A stretch of 64,000 nt of DNA from Hyaloscypha bicolor E (GCF_002865645.1 NW_020194555.1:1178001-1242000), one strand, 5' to 3'. Positions 1 to 14,774 are shown, counted from the first letter of the stretch. Translations and numbers: made by a program. The notes: generated from the sequence alone by a model not told the origin.

Positions 1-3000
1 AATATATAACCTCTTACTAAAGCTATTCCTATAAAGAAAGTTAATCAGATTAATCCTAATACGAGTAATAGTAAAGGCTTGTTTAATACTTTTAATAGGG
101 CCTTTTAGGAGCCTCTGAGAGCTAATAATAATAACGGAAATAATCCCGGTAATAATTAAGATACCGAGATTAATATCCGAATTACTATTACCCAAACTAT
201 AGAATAGGGCTTATATACTAAAGTTAAAGCACTTTAATAAAAGCAAGAATTAGTAGATATAATTAATTAATATATCTTATAATTAAAATAATATAAGAAT
301 ATCCTTAGAAATACCTTATAATTTATTATATTTTATAAAAACTCTATTTATAAGTCTATTTTATTTTCCTTAGTAATTCCTATTAGGAAACTTCTTAAAA
401 TGGGATTAGAACCTACTTCTTTTCCTAATATAATAAGCTTTAAGAGTAATCTCGATACTATTTATTAGGAGCTACTATATAATATCCTAAAGATGTATTT
501 AAACTAAGAAAAGCTTCTTAAGGTCCGGATACCTGACTTATATTATAGAAAGTTCCTTAAGAAATAAAAAATATTTATATTTTTCTAGGAAATAGTTTTA
601 GAACCTAACCTTAGACTTATAATAAATACTTTTCTAGAATTAACTCTATTATAAGTACTCTTAGGAACGAACCTTATAATACTTGGGAGGCTATAATAAA
701 GCAAAGCCTATTATTATATAAGGTTTATTAGAAGCAATTTAAGGCCTATTTAGCTAATATACTCTAAGTACCTCAAATCCGTTAATAAGATGCCTTTAAA
801 AAACTCTGAGATCTTTATTAGAAAAATAGTAAAATAATTACCGAATTATATATTCAAATAATTAGTCTCGAAATTAACTAGAACCCATATCCTAAAAAAG
901 ACTAGGTCCGGACTCTTAATACTACTTTATCTAACTATAAGACTTATTAGATACTTATATCTATTTTCTTAGAAAATAAGGTAATATCTATTCCCGAGTA
1001 ACTTAAGAAAGCTCAGAAAGTAAAATATACTATTTATTCTAAATTAAGAAAAGCAAAAATAGGGAAGTCTAGTAAGAGTAACTCTGCTCCTAAAAACTCT
1101 GACTTAGTAAATTCTAATTCGTAAGGCTATTAAAAAAGAAAGAATAAGTTCCGAAAATTATATAAGAAATCCTTAGGTAATATTTTGGCCTCTTTAAGGC
1201 CTTAATAAAGTACTAGTTCTACTTTAGATATAGTTTATTAGACTTATAAATAGAAAAAATATTTCTTAGGAAATATAAAGTATTTTAAATATATTAAATA
1301 GACTTGGCAGAACCCTAATAAGACCAAAATCATAGAAGAATTAAGGTATTTATAAAAGTAGGTTAATGCTATAGCTATAAAGAAATACTTTAAAGAAGAC
1401 TTTTCTAAGAAATAGAGAAAAGAAAAGACCAAATCTTAAATATTAATAATTTTAGCTATAATAAAAAAGATATATTACTTTATATAATTATTTAAATAAG
1501 ATTAATATAGCCAGAAATAGGTGCCTTAGAAATATAATAAACTCGATAATACCGGATTAGATTATAATTTCCTTAATAATAATTAGATTTAAAGTCAGGG
1601 CTTTATTATCTTAGCTAAATATAATTAAGAATTTATAATCTTTTATAAGAACTAATTTAAGATCTATTAAGCCTATAATCTTAAGGTATTTATTATAGAT
1701 AATTATAGTAAGATATATTCTTTTAAGCTTTAGTTCTATAAATATAAGAATATTAGCTTTTATAGCCTTATCTTTAATATAAAATTTTATAAAGTAATTC
1801 TTATATAATATATAAACTATATTAAGAAATAATAAATATATATACTTATATAGCCTAATAATATTAAGATTCTAATACTAAAAGAGTTTAGTAAAAAGCT
1901 TAACCGGTACCCTAAGCTAGTATTTTAAGTCTTATTCTTAACTAAAAGCAAATATAACTATTCTAGATAATAGGCTTTATATATTTATAATAATTACTAG
2001 ATCTCTACTTTATTATATAGTTCTAGTAATACTAAATAGAAGTTTTTAATATAGTAAATTAATACTTTCCGGAAAGGGGCCTTAGAAATACCTATCTATT
2101 TCCGGAATAATAAATATAAAGACTTCTTAAAGATTTTTGACCCTAATAAAGCTTTAGAATTTCCTAATCTTAGTAGTATTAAATACTTTATTAATATAGA
2201 TAGTATAGTCTCGTACGGGCCTTTATATAATCTATTAGAGACCTAACTAGAAGTATTATATCTGTATTTATAGGATATACTTTATAAATATTAGATAAGG
2301 CCTAGTAAAAGCCTAGTAAAAGTACTTATTCTTTTTATTCCCAAGAAAAATAAAGAACTATATCTTTATATTAATTATTATAAACTTAACTAAATTATAA
2401 TTAAGAATTAGTATTTGCTTTCTCTTATTAATAAGACTCTTAACCGGCTCTAAGGAGCCAAGATTTTTATAAAGCTAGATTTTAAGAATATATATTATTA
2501 AATAAGAATTTATAAAGAATATAAGTAAAAGATAGCTTTTAGAATCTACTATAGCTATTTTAAATATCTTATAATACCTTTTAGACTAGCTAATATACTA
2601 GCTATATTTCAAGTATATATTAATACTATATTTATAAAACTTCTAGATTATTTTATAATTATTTATTTAGATAATATCTTTATTTATTCCCGAAATGAGA
2701 ATAAATATTATAATTATATTTACTAGATACTTACTAGGCTATATAAAAATAATCTATTTTATAAACTTAGTAAATACAAGTTTAATATTAAGGAAATCGA
2801 ATTTTTAGGCTTTTTTATTAAAATAAAAGATATTTATATGGATTCTAAATAGGTCTATAATATTATTAAATAGCTAGAACCAGAATTATTTTATAATATT
2901 CAAGTATTTCTTAAATTTACTAATTTCTATTATAGGTTTATTTACTATTACTTTCAGGTAACTATAGGCTTAATAGATCTTTTAAAAAAAATAAAAAAGG

Positions 3001-6000
3001 GCCGGAAATCCGGTCTCTTTATATAAATAAATAAAGTAGCTAAAAGCTTTAAGACTTTAAAAAAAGCTTTTACTATAATATTTATCCTGGTTTATTTTAA
3101 TCTTTTTAAGAAGATTTATATTAAAACTAATATATTAAAATTCGTAATTACTAGTACTATTTTATAATAAGTTAATCCTAGTAATAACCCGAAAAAATAC
3201 TAGTATCTAGTAATATTCTGGTTCCGGAAATTCTCTAGAGCTAAATATAACTATAATACCTATAATAAGAAGCTATTTATAATTATTAAAGCCTTTAAGT
3301 ATTAGTATTATTATCTTAAAGAGTTCAGGTTTATAATTAAGGTTATTATAAATTATAATAATTTCTAATATTTTATAGAAATAAAGTATCTAGAAAGCTA
3401 TTAAATATATTAGGTAATATATCTTATAATATATAATTTTAATATTATTTACTATAGAGGCGCTTTAAATCTAGTAAATAGATCTAGTAAAAGACCTAAT
3501 TATAAAGAAGGTCCTATTAATATAACTTAGCTTCTAACTTTTTAGAATAAGCTAAAGGAAGCTTTTATAGTTATAATTTAGAGGTTCTTATAAATATCTA
3601 AAAAGTTCTTTCTTTAGAATAAGTATTATTTAATACTTGCTATATTTATAATAGCTAAAGAGAAATATTTATTATAAGACAAGTAAATAGATTATCTTAT
3701 AGATCTCTTATCTATAAAATTAAGTAAGAAGCAAGGTATAGGGAAATGCCTTAAAGGCTCTACTATTATAGCTAAGGTAATAGAAATATCTATAATTATA
3801 TTATTTAATAAAACTAAAGATTTTTTAGTTTTCCGAGTTTTTAAATTAGATAGTTATAAATACCTAATTCCTTATATATAAATATATATAGCTACTAAAA
3901 GAGCTATAATACTAGCTCCTCTATCTAAATCCCTTCTGGATATTATTTAGGTAACTTAGAGAAATAATTCTCGATATTAGAATATCTTAAAATAGAGATT
4001 TAGTAAGAAAGATACTAAGAGAAAAGAAATCTAAAAAAATAATTCGGGCTTATTTAGGTATTATTTAAGAATTATTATACCTAATAATTCCGCTTTATAT
4101 TAAGAAGTTATAAAGCTTTATTATAATAACCTAATAGCTAGATACTATAGAATAAAGAAAACTCTCGAGCTTCTTAAAAGGTTCTAGTATTAGGAAAATA
4201 TAGAAAAAGATATTTATAATTATTATTAAGAATATAATATTTACTAGAGAAATAAGGCAAAAAGGTATTTATTATATAGTTTATTTAGTAATTTACTATA
4301 GCCTAAGAGACCTTGAAATAAGATTTCTATAGATTTTATTATAGGTTTACTATTATATAAGAATCTAGTAAAAGATTCTAATTTTAATATAATTCTTATA
4401 ATTATTAACTAGTATTCTAAAATAGTAAGATATATTATATATTATAAAATTATTAATTCTCTAAAGCTTACTAAGATTATATAGAAATATATTTTCTTGA
4501 TCTTTAGTTTCTCTAATAGAATTATTTCTAACTAAGAAATAGTATTTACTAGCTAGTTCTAGCTTGCTTTCTGCTTTTATTTAATATATAAATAGTATTT
4601 AAATATAGCTTATTATTCTTAGATAAATAATTAGATAGAAAGGCAGAATTAGACCCTAGAATATTACCTGAGATATTATTATAATATCTAAAAAAATAAC
4701 TAGTTTAAAAAGTTATTTTTTATGAAATTTATATATAATAACTTAAAATATTAAGTTTTATAGAATATATTTTTCTATATATATTATAGATATTACTTTT
4801 AACTTTTATAGAATTCTGAGAATAGGATTATAGAAGAGGTACTAGCTATATATAAGAGACTAGAAATCTTTAAAGTAAAATAAAGAAAGTTTAAGAATTT
4901 ATAATATTATATATAAAATAACCGGAAAACCTATTATAATAAATACTAGTTAGCTAAATATTATTTTAAAGAAGCCTAGGTAATACTATTAATAAGAAAT
5001 ATTAAATTTAAGGCAGGAAAGCTTAAGCCAAAATTTATAAATCTATTTAGGATCCTTAAATATATTAGTAATTTAGTATATAAGTTAAAACTATTAAGTA
5101 TATATAATTATTTATATCTAACTTTTTATATTTCTCTTTTTAAAAAATATATAATAAAAAAGAATTAGGAATTATATTTATATTTCTCTAGAGAACTTCC
5201 GGAATTAGTAAATAATAATAAAGAATAAAAATAAGAAATAAAAGCTATTATTAATTACTAATAAGATAATAGAAATAAGAAATAATAATATTTAATTAAA
5301 TAAAAAGCCTAGCCTAAAGATTATAATATCTAGTTATTTACTTTCCCTAATCTTGAAAATTCTAAGAAACTTCTAAAATTATATAACTAAAACTATAATT
5401 TAAAATCTAAAATTACTTTTTAATAATCTCTTAAAATTAAAAAGAATTCTAAATTACTAAGAAAAAGATTACTTAAAAGAAAAAGAGAACCTAAATAGCT
5501 AAGAAAAGATCCGGAATAATAATAAAAATACTTTTTTTCTAGATTTTTTTATTTATAAAAGTTTTCTAGAATTTTATTAAGACTTATAAGAATTATATTT
5601 AAATTATTAGAAAAAGATTTAGGATTAAAAAAGATTTATTATAAATAAATTCTAATTCCTATAAATTCCTAATTCCCAAAGCAAGAATACTAAATACTAG
5701 TTCTATTTAGGACTTAGTAAAAAATTAACTAATACTTTCCGAAATCCGCTTATTTCTTAATAGAATATAGTTATACTATAATAATATTAGTATTAAAGAT
5801 ATTAAAAGAAATAAGTAAGGAACTTATAATAGCTATATATATCTTATAAAAGACCCGAACTTCTAAAGTTAGGTCCCGAATAGCTATAAGTATTATATTA
5901 TTAGTATTTAAAATACTAGTAATAAATTATTTAGTAATCTTAATAATAAGCTTAGTAATAAAATTAATACCTTAAAAATAAACTTTATAGTATTTTTTTA

Positions 6001-7438
6001 AGGAATTAGTAAATATCTAAATATATTAGAAAAAACTTATCTTTAGAATACTAATTTAAGTAATATTATTATCTGCCTTATTAAGATAAGAAGAAGAATT
6101 CTAAAGCTTATTAGTATTTTTCTAGTCTTTAAAAATCTAATTAATAATATTATTCTTATTAATATAATACTATTTAGGATATATTTTAAGAAATTTCTTA
6201 AAAATTATAATAGTATTTTCCCAGAACTAGTAAATCTCTAATAAATAATAAGAAATCTGAAATCGTATTAGTTTTAATAAATAATAAAGCTAAAGAACTT
6301 ACTAATATATAAGACTTAGAACTCTTATTATAATAGTTATAATTTTTCTTACTAGGTACTATAATATATAAGATAAAGGAATTAATAAGTAAATACTTGA
6401 AATATTTCAAGTATTTACTAGTAATAAGAAAAAAGGCTATAAGATTACCTTTATACTTATTATTATATAAGTAAATAATAAAGCCAGAAGAAAATATTAA
6501 GAATTAATTAAAAAAAAATAAAAAAACTTAGAAAAAGATAAAAGAAGATACTAGAAAATAATAATAGAAAAAGTTATTATATATATAATTATTAGAAAGA
6601 AAAAGAGTATATAATAATATAAAGAGATTCTTTTATAGAAATAGAGAACTACCTGAATTAATTACTAGTTTTTATACTAGTTCTAATTAGAAATTAATAT
6701 AACTAATTAATATATATTCTTAGAAGCCTATAAATAATCTTTAGGACCTCAGAAATATTTATATGAGTTTCTTATATAAATATTTATTAAATTCTTTCTA
6801 TATAGCTATTTAGATTATTCTAATACGAGATCTAATAGATAATATTAATTTTATAGGATAATGCCTTAGTACTTTAGATTAAGCTAATTAGAATACTTAG
6901 ATCCTAAATAAAATCGCAATTACTAGCTAGCCCCTATATCTGAAATATAATTACTTTTCCTTCTTGCTTATTTAGCTCTAATCTAATTAAATAATTTTTA
7001 TGTCTATTATCCAGATTATATTAGTAAAACTACTTCCCAAAATACTAGAAGTTTACTTTAATTAAATAAATAATTAATTAAATATTTACCAGAATAGATT
7101 AATAGATCTTGGAAATAAGATCCTAAAAGAGGAATATAGTTATAATATATATAGGGTTATATATAACTTAAGGGTATATAATAAACCTCGGATATTACGG
7201 GTATTAATTAGGGAAATCGGAGGCCCTTTAACTTTATAACTAATTACTAATTATATTATAAGTATTAGGCTTATAAATTACTAATTATATATATATTATT
7301 AGGGCCTCCTATTTAGAGGAGGCTTCCCTGAATTTTATAAGAGAGACAGAAATTAGTTTTATACTAAATTTAATACTATAGTTTCATAACTTACTAATTT
7401 ATTCTATTATCTTATTACTTACTAATAAATACCTTATA
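1..7438 (+). mobile_element. Gypsy-type LTR retrotransposon copy A (chromovirus-like), RIP-degraded, 5' end outside window
   Basis: A decayed Ty3/Gypsy element reads left to right with no intact frame. Visible landmarks are a reverse-transcriptase motif IYLDNIFIYSR near 2660-2700 (the second Asp of the YLDD box has become Asn), an integrase start SIDFIIGLL near 4326, and an integrase end NNQIERQNQTLEYYLR near 4620-4668. A chromodomain-like stretch lies near 5290-5410, and a purine-rich tract sits just before the 3' LTR at 7141. The order RT, RNase H, IN, chromodomain is that of chromoviruses. About 1.6 kb lies between the chromodomain and the LTR, which is long for this group and holds the antisense unit described elsewhere. 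Stops fall mainly at former CAA/CAG/TGG codons, as RIP produces. Copies B and C of the same family lie on the minus strand. The element interrupts the Copia element to its right. Confidence 0.9.
7141..7438 (+). repeat. 3' LTR of Gypsy copy A (298 bp)
   Basis: The reverse complement aligns end to end with both LTRs of copy B (14775-15072 and 22249-22546). It starts TATAATATATA and ends ACCTTATA, which are the expected TG..CA termini after RIP. The conserved internal block with GGGCCTCC and GAGGAGGC is readable near 7300-7325. Confidence 0.9.
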
Positions 7439-9693
7439 ATAACTAAAATAGTAATATAGATATTATAATTTAATCTCTATAAAAAAGCAAAAATTATAAA
7501 TAAAGAATTCGGAAATAAAGCTTTATAAAATAGTATTTTAAAGTAAGAAAGAGTATTTAAAATATTATATTATAGATATAAAGTATCTAGTAAAAGTAAT
7601 AAGATAATTAATAAGATTATTAAAATAGATTTCTAGCTTATTTATATTAGCTAAACTAAATAGAAATAGAGTTTTTATAAGTATAATATAGAATTATACT
7701 TATTTAATTAGTATTCTTATTATTATAGATCTAATAGAGAATATAGATTTAATACTAAACTAGATATTAACTTAATTTTTAGTAGTTTTATTAAATTTAA
7801 TACTATTATTAGTCTGCTATAAAGCTTGGAATTAGTTAGAACTAGTAGTTAAGAATCTAAAGGCTCCGGTATTAATTATAACTTTATAAAAGTAGTAAGT
7901 ATTATATATTAATATATTATTAACTATAAATATCTGGATATTCTTTATTTATTTAGTAGACTTTAAGATATAGTTTTTGCTTATTATCTAATATATAAGA
8001 GAAAGGGAAACAAGATTATTTATAAGGGTATTAGTTATAGAAATAGCAGAAGCAGGGGCTATAAAAGTAGCTAGAAAGCTTTTAATAAAAGTAAAATAGA
8101 AATTAGAATAATATTTCTTTTCTTTATTTATTTCCGCTAGTAAGGCTTTAAAGATATTACCTACTAGTTTATTCTTATTACTTTTATTATTCTCTTCTTC
8201 TTTAAATTCGGTAATATACTATATATAAGTATTATTAAAGTATTTATTAAAATTACAGGTATTTCGGAATTTAAATTAGTAAATATTTCTATTCTTATAT
8301 TAAGCCTTTTTAATTTCTTATTTCTCTAGTATAGAAATAGTTATTATAGGTTCCGAAATTATAGCTAGGTCCGTATTAATAATTTCTAGATAAATAGTAG
8401 CTTGAAAGATTTTGAGAATAGTATTATTAATTAGTAAAATAGGTTTTAGTAATAATTTATTACTTTTTTTTATAAATAGTAATAGATAATTAAAGCTTGT
8501 TAATAAGCTAGCCGAGTTTATTAGGAGAGTTTGAAACTATATATTAGTATACTAGTAAGCCTTAATAGAAGATAATAATCTTATTATATAGAAATTTAGT
8601 ATTTTATAAGATAGAAATAAGGCTATACTATAATTTATATAGGTTATTAATTAGTATTTAAATAAGCTTAAATATTGTTTTTTTAGAGTCTTTTACTATT
8701 ATAGTTACTAAGATAATAGTATTTTATTTATTTAAATTTCAATAATAGAAACCGGGGCCTTTAAAGAAGCTATAAATATTTATATAAGCCTCTTTATATA
8801 TATAGCTCGTGAGCTAGTTATTATAGAAGTAGTTTTATACTAGTTCCTTTAATATAATAGGAAAAGCTCTTATTAGTACTTCTTCTAAAAGCTTTATATA
8901 TTAGTATATATCGAGAAAAATAGTAAGTTTATAATTAAAACTACTATTAGTTCTATTATATTTCTATATTTTAAAGTATATCTTTATTATTTCCCTAATA
9001 AGCTTTCTAGTAATAATAGTAAGTATTAATTAATAGAAGTTCCGGTTTAGTAATAATACTAGTAATAGTAAAGATAAAAGCAGTAGATAGCCTTAATTTA
9101 AAAAAGGTAAATAGATAGCTTAATTTCTCGACTAAAAGTATCTAATTCCCTTATATCTAGTTCTATCTAGAATAAAATAAACTAATATAATAGGTTCTTA
9201 AAAAAGATCTATTCTAATTAGACTATTATTAATAATATTAGCTTTATTTTATATACTCTTTATTTTTTCTCGGGCAAGGTTAATAAAGAATTATATAATA
9301 GTAAGGTTTCTATAGTTCTATTTAATATAAATACTACTATATTAAAGTTGGGCTTAAAGATTTTATATAAGTATATAATTAATTAGACTATATACCGCAG
9401 TATTAAAGTTTTTGAAATTATCCTGAAATAGATTCTATAGATTATTATTACTCTTCTTATATAAGATATACTAATATATCTTGGTAGTTAGATATTCCTA
9501 AAGATTAGCCTTTATTATAGTTACCGGATTAATACCGTTCTCTCATTTCTTAATTAGCTTCTTTCCCTCGTTAGTATCTATACTATACCGAGTTCAGGTT
9601 CTCTCTAGTATATATATATAGTTCGTAGTAGGAGGGGTTCAAAGATAAGGCAGTTCGTAATATTTGTAGAAAGGATTCGGTAGTAAAGATATC

Positions 9694-9790
9694 CAGGTAC
9701 CTGGTTTAGATGCCAGATGCCTGGTTTAGATACCTGGTTAAGATGCCAGATATCTGGTTAAGATACCAGATATCCCAGATATCTAGGGGT
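9694..9790. repeat. Leader minisatellite of the minus Copia copy
   Basis: Imperfect tandem units of about 20 bp are built on CCAGATATCTGGTTAAGATA, with variants that read CTGGTTTAGATGCC. The same family of units is found at 14636-14774 in the plus Copia copy. Confidence 0.8.
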
Positions 9791-10178
9791 ATTAAGAATA
9801 TTAAAGTAAATATTTTATTCTTAAATATTTTGTCTATAATAAGAAATTTAGGAAGTAAAATATTATAATTCCGGGAAGGTCTAAAACTCAAAGAACTCGA
9901 TTTAATAATAAAATCGAAATAGTAATTAAAGAGCTTTAAGGGTATATATAGGACATATATTCTAAAAAGAGGGTCCTATAAATATAGATAATTAAATGGC
10001 TAATTATTTATTAATTAGTAAAAGCTAGTTATTTTCTTTATAAGTTACTAAATACTTTTATAAAATTAATAAGTAGTTTTCTTCTTTAATATAGAATAGA
10101 CTAGATTTGTTTTAGGCTATTAAATATTCTTAGAACTAATCTAAAATCTTCTCTAATTTATAAGTACTAACTAATTAA

Positions 10179-10460
10179 TATTAGTTTACTAGTAATATAT
10201 AATACTATTATATAAATATAGAAATACTAGTTATATTAGTTAGTAAAATTATTATTATTTAGAAATAAGAATTATAATATTATAATATTAATATATAATT
10301 CCTAAATCTACTAAATCTAATAGAGTCTAGTTTACTAGTCAAGTTACTTATAGGATATAAGATTATATAACTATATCCTATATCCTATATTATATTACTT
10401 ATATCTCATATCTCGTATCCCGTAACTATATATATAACTCCTAAAGAAATAGTATATTAA
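10179..10460 (-). repeat. 5' LTR of the minus Copia copy
   Basis: Reverse complement of the LTRs at 13813-14153 and 27675-28005. It is recognisable by the block with AAATAATAATAAC and by repeated GATACGGGATA-like motifs. The outer end is uncertain because it runs into GATTA-rich simple sequence; it may reach about 10500. Confidence 0.7.
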
Positions 10461-10967
10461 ATAATTAGATTAGATTAGATTAATAGCTATTAATCTAATT
10501 TATTTACGAAAAAAACTCATTAATTATATTTTATTTATATATTAATTAGATTAATTATAATTAATCTAATTAATCTAATTAGTCCGTATATAACTATAAT
10601 ATATAATAGTACTAGCCAAATCTGGTAATACTCCTGCCTGCTCTGGCTCTAATACTATACTAATTAGGGGCAATAATACTTAGTAAGTAAGTTAAAGCCA
10701 AAAAATAAAAGGAGAAATATAGAGATTCCGAGAATAACTAATTTATTATTATTAAAAGTTAGTATTTGGCTACTATTATATAAGCCCTAGCTTAATTTAA
10801 CTAGGGCTACTTAATAGATACCTTAGTTATTTAATAATAATTAAGTAAACTATTAAGATTTTAAAGTAAATATTATATATAATATTTCTTAAATAACTAT
10901 TTATTTTATAGTAATCTAAGACCTATATTTATATATATTCAAATAGCTCTTATTACTACTAAAAACC

Positions 10968-11036
10968 CATATTTAGCTAAATGCCCTTATATAGCTAAAT
11001 ACTCTTATATAGCTAAATGCCCCTATATAGCTAAAT
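10968..11036. repeat. 20-bp tandem repeat, about four copies
   Basis: Units read TATATAGCTAAATGCCCTTA with small changes. The consensus keeps ATGCCC, so TG/CA survives here while it is rare around it. Confidence 0.75.
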
Positions 11037-11096
11037 TATTACTAGTAGCCTTAGGTACTAATTTCTAATATAAATATTAATTTACTATAATTATAT

Positions 11097-11280
11097 AATA
11101 GATTAATTAGATTAATTATAATTAATCTAATTTATTATTCTAATCTAATTAAAAAAAAATCCGAATTATATTAATTATATTCTAATCTAATCTAATTATA
11201 ATTAATCTAATTAATCTAATTCATCTAATTAATCTAATTAATCTAATTAATTTAATTAATCTAATTAATATAATTAATTC
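11097..11280. repeat. TAATCTAATTAA simple-sequence tract, partly palindromic
   Basis: Repeated TAATCTAATTAATCTAATT and its complement GATTAATTAGATTAATTA. A similar shorter tract is found near 10470-10600. Confidence 0.75.
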
Positions 11281-12236
11281 TTTAATATACTATAAAGAAA
11301 TAGCTATACTAATAATAATAGCTTTAGAAAAGATATTAGCTATAGAAATAAATACTAAATAAATTTTCTTTATTTAATATTAGTAAACTATAACTAATTA
11401 TTATTTTATTTAATTTTAAATTAATAAACTAAAACCAACTATTATTTCTCTTTATTTTAAATTAGTAAATTATGACTAATTCTTCTATTATTAAAAAAGA
11501 GGAAATTAGTTCTTTTATTTTTATTAATATTAAGAAAATATTATTTATTCTAGCTAAGGGCTAAATTCCGAAATTAATTAGATTATAGAAAATAATATCT
11601 TTTTTTTATTAGTAAAGAACTAATTACTAGAAAGAAAATATTATTTATTCTAGTTAAAAGTAGATTCGAGATTAACTAGATTATAAAAAATATTATATTT
11701 CTAGTTAAGCTCTCTAGTTTTTTATAGTTTAAAAAGATTATTAAATATTAAAAATAATATTTTATTTTTATTTTCTAAAAACAAATATAAGTCTTTTATT
11801 AGTAATATTATATTACTTTTATAAGCTAAATTAAATAAGGTTAATATTATATAATAGTTAAAAGCTTAAAGTTTAAAGAATCTTATATATTAAAAAATAT
11901 TAAACTATAAAATAAAATAAAAAGAATACTTTAATTTTTAGTTTTATTTTATTTAAATAATTCCAGCTTAGTTTATTTTATATTTATTATAATAAAATAT
12001 TAATATTATATTATAATAATAATATATAAAAATATATAAAAATATAAAAAAATATAAAGAATATAATATAAATAACTAAAGCTTAAATATAATAATATTT
12101 ATTTCTAATATTCTATTTTTAATAAATTATATTCTTATATTAGCTATTATAAAAAGCTAGTAATTTTATTTTAGTAATATTATAATATTTAATTTAATAA
12201 ATATTTAATAATTTATTTTATTAGTTAAATAATTAT

Positions 12237-12525
12237 TATAGCTCTATAAAAAAAGCCTATAAATAAGATATTTATAAAAAAACTATTTATTAAAAAAGCT
12301 AAACTAAAAAGAAAAAAGAATCTCGAATTAAATTTTTTTAAATAGTTATAATTCCTTATTTATAGTTTAGTTTAATAGAGCTTAGTATTCTAAATTTTCT
12401 AAAATATAGCTTTTTTTGGTTTTATTATATATAACTATTATATAATTCCAAATATTAGATATTTAAATACTAAATATAAAATATTAATCTTAAATACTAA
12501 ATATTAAATATAGAATTATAATATT
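12237..12525 (-). repeat. Left (3') LTR of element D
   Basis: Aligns with 40084-40396 over its whole length, including the shared stretch about AAATAAGATATTTATAA and the later TATAGCTTTTTTT. No other copy is seen in the window. Confidence 0.65.
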
Positions 12526-13812
12526 ATTTTCTTTTTTTTATTAAAATAAAGCTTATTTTTAAATAAATAAATATTATAAAATTATTATAATTTTTTATTT
12601 TGTTTTTTTAGGCTTATATTTAATTAACTAGCTTCTTTAGTAAATCTAATTACTATTAATTAATTAAATACTAGTTTTATAGCTTATAAAAAAGTATTTT
12701 AGATTAGAAACTAGATATTAGTTAAGGTTTTTTTTTCATTTAATCTAATTAATTCTATATAGAAACTTATTCTATTTTATTTTTAATATTAAAATATTTA
12801 ATATTTTATATTCTTAGTTTATTATTACTAGAATTAGTAATAATAGTTTATTTTTCTAACTAGATAATGAATTATTAATAGCTTTATATAAATAATTAAA
12901 AGAAAATATATTATAAATTCTAATATTTTTAAATAGTTTAATTTTATAGGAATTACTAATTTAATATAAGATTAAATAAAATCTAACTATTTAATAATCT
13001 AGTTTATAGCTAGAATATTATATTTTCTATTTCTTTATTAATATATATATTTTATTTTCTATTTCTTTATTAATATATATATTTTATTTCCTATTTTAAA
13101 ATCTATAAAATAATATTTAATATTAATATATTTCTTTATTCTTTTTATATTTATTTTATATTTTTCTTATTTCTTTTTATAGTATTTTCTATTTATCTAA
13201 TAATTTATTAAACCTTTATTTTATTAAGTTTATCTTAAAATATAGTTATTAGAATTAATTAATTAAAAGAGATTTATAAAAGCCTATTATTAAAGAATTT
13301 ATATAAAAATATATTAATAGAACTATATAGAAAAATAAATTAAATATAATTAATTATTAGTAAATACTTATTCTAGTTATTTTAGTAATATATAATATAT
13401 AAATATAATTATTAATTAATATATTAGTTTATGATTTCTATTTATTTATTAGTTTATAAATAATATATTATTAATAGCTTTTATTTTATATTTAGGATTT
13501 TATTAAACTTTTTCTAGAATACTAATATAAATTATAAATTGTAATCGGAAATAATAAAAACTAAAAAAACTATAATAATAATAAATAGTTTAGAAATATA
13601 GAAATTAATTATAATATATATAATATTATAGCCGGATTTTAAGCCAGATATTAATTTGAAATCTATTATAATATATTATTATAAGTAATTTGAAACTAAT
13701 AAAAAGTAAAATAAATTAGAAGTTTTATTTTTAGAAATATTTATTTATATATATAATTAATAATTATAAATATATTAAATAATATTATATTATATATTTT
13801 TTTTAGTAATAT

Positions 13813-14153
13813 TATAATTATAATAATTTATATGTTTTATTTTTACTAAAATATTATTAATATAGCTATTTCTTTAAGAGTTATATATATAGTTATAAGA
13901 TATAAAATACGAGATATAAGTAATAAAATATAAGTAATAGGATATAAGATACGGGATATAGTTATATAACTTTATATCTTATTAGTAACTTAATTAGTAA
14001 ACTAGATCTCTTTAGATTTAGTAAATTTAGGAATTATATATTAATACTATAATATTATAATTCCTACTTCTAAATAATAATAACTTTACTAACTAATATA
14101 ACTAGTATTTTTATATCTATATAATAATATTATATATTACTAGTAAACTAATA
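13813..14153 (+). repeat. 5' LTR of the plus Copia element
   Basis: Positions 13861-14153 match 27713-28005 (293 bp) clearly. The outer 48 bp match less well; the start at 13813 is chosen from a possible AATAT target duplication and from the 3' LTR start after its polypurine tract. Confidence 0.7.
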
Positions 14154-14635
14154 CTAATTAGTTTATATATATAAATTAGAGAAGATTTTAGATTAGTTCT
14201 AAAAGTATTTAGTAGCCTAAAATAAATCTAGTCTATTTTATATTAAAGAGGGAAACTACTTATTAACTTTATAAAAGTATTTAGTAGCCTATAAAGAAGA
14301 TATCTAGCTCTTACTAATTAATAAGTAATTAGTTATTTAATTATTTATCTATTTAACTTCTATTATTCTTTAAAACTAACTTCTTTTAGTTTTAAGATTA
14401 CTTTTTTAAAAACTATCTTTTCTACTTATATAATACTTATACTTATAGAATCCTCTTTCCGGAATATATACTTTATATATACCCTTAAAGCTATTTAATT
14501 ACTATTTTAATTTTACTATTAAATCGAGTTCTTTAAACTTTAGACTTTCCTGAAATTATAATATTTTACTTCCTAAATTTCTTATTATAAACGAAATATT
14601 TAAGAGCAAAATATTTATTTTAATATCTATAATAT

Positions 14636-14774
14636 CCCTAGATATCTGGAATATCTAATATCTGAACTAGGTATTTAATATCTTAATTACTAGATATCTA
14701 GTATCTTAATAACTAGATATCTGGTATCTTAACTAGGTATTTAAACTAGATATCTAATATCTGAACTAGATATC
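14636..14774. repeat. Leader minisatellite of the plus Copia element
   Basis: About six to seven imperfect 20-23 bp units containing CTAGATATCTGGTATCTTAA. The last unit is cut by Gypsy B, whose target duplication ATATC belongs to the repeat unit itself. Confidence 0.8.

Larger units (their letters stand above)
7439..10500 (-). mobile_element. Copia-type LTR retrotransposon, minus copy, 5' portion only (interrupted by Gypsy A)
   Basis: This stretch is the reverse complement of the 5' part of the plus-strand Copia element. Positions 7439-7560 match 24781-24890, 8400-9300 match about 22870-23830, and 9640-9690 match about 22550-22600. Beyond 9690 it continues through the same repeat-rich leader and an LTR (from 10179). 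Homology stops at 7438, where Gypsy A begins, so Gypsy A inserted here and the rest of this Copia copy lies left of the window. No frame is intact. Confidence 0.8.
10461..12236. other. AT-rich spacer between the two head-to-head Copia elements; no gene seen
   Basis: No open frame or recognisable protein motif is seen. A somewhat more GC-rich patch lies near 10610-10700, with RIP-like decay elsewhere. The spacer holds the two simple-repeat tracts listed separately. It may be the remnant of the original insertion locus or of a further unrecognised element. Confidence 0.5.

Noticed and set aside
1244..1432. 62-codon minus-strand frame in Gypsy A
   Set aside because: Antisense shadow over the decayed gag region; not conserved in copies B and C.
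10968..11280. CRISPR-like array
   Set aside because: Repeats are direct tandems without unique spacers, in a eukaryotic context.
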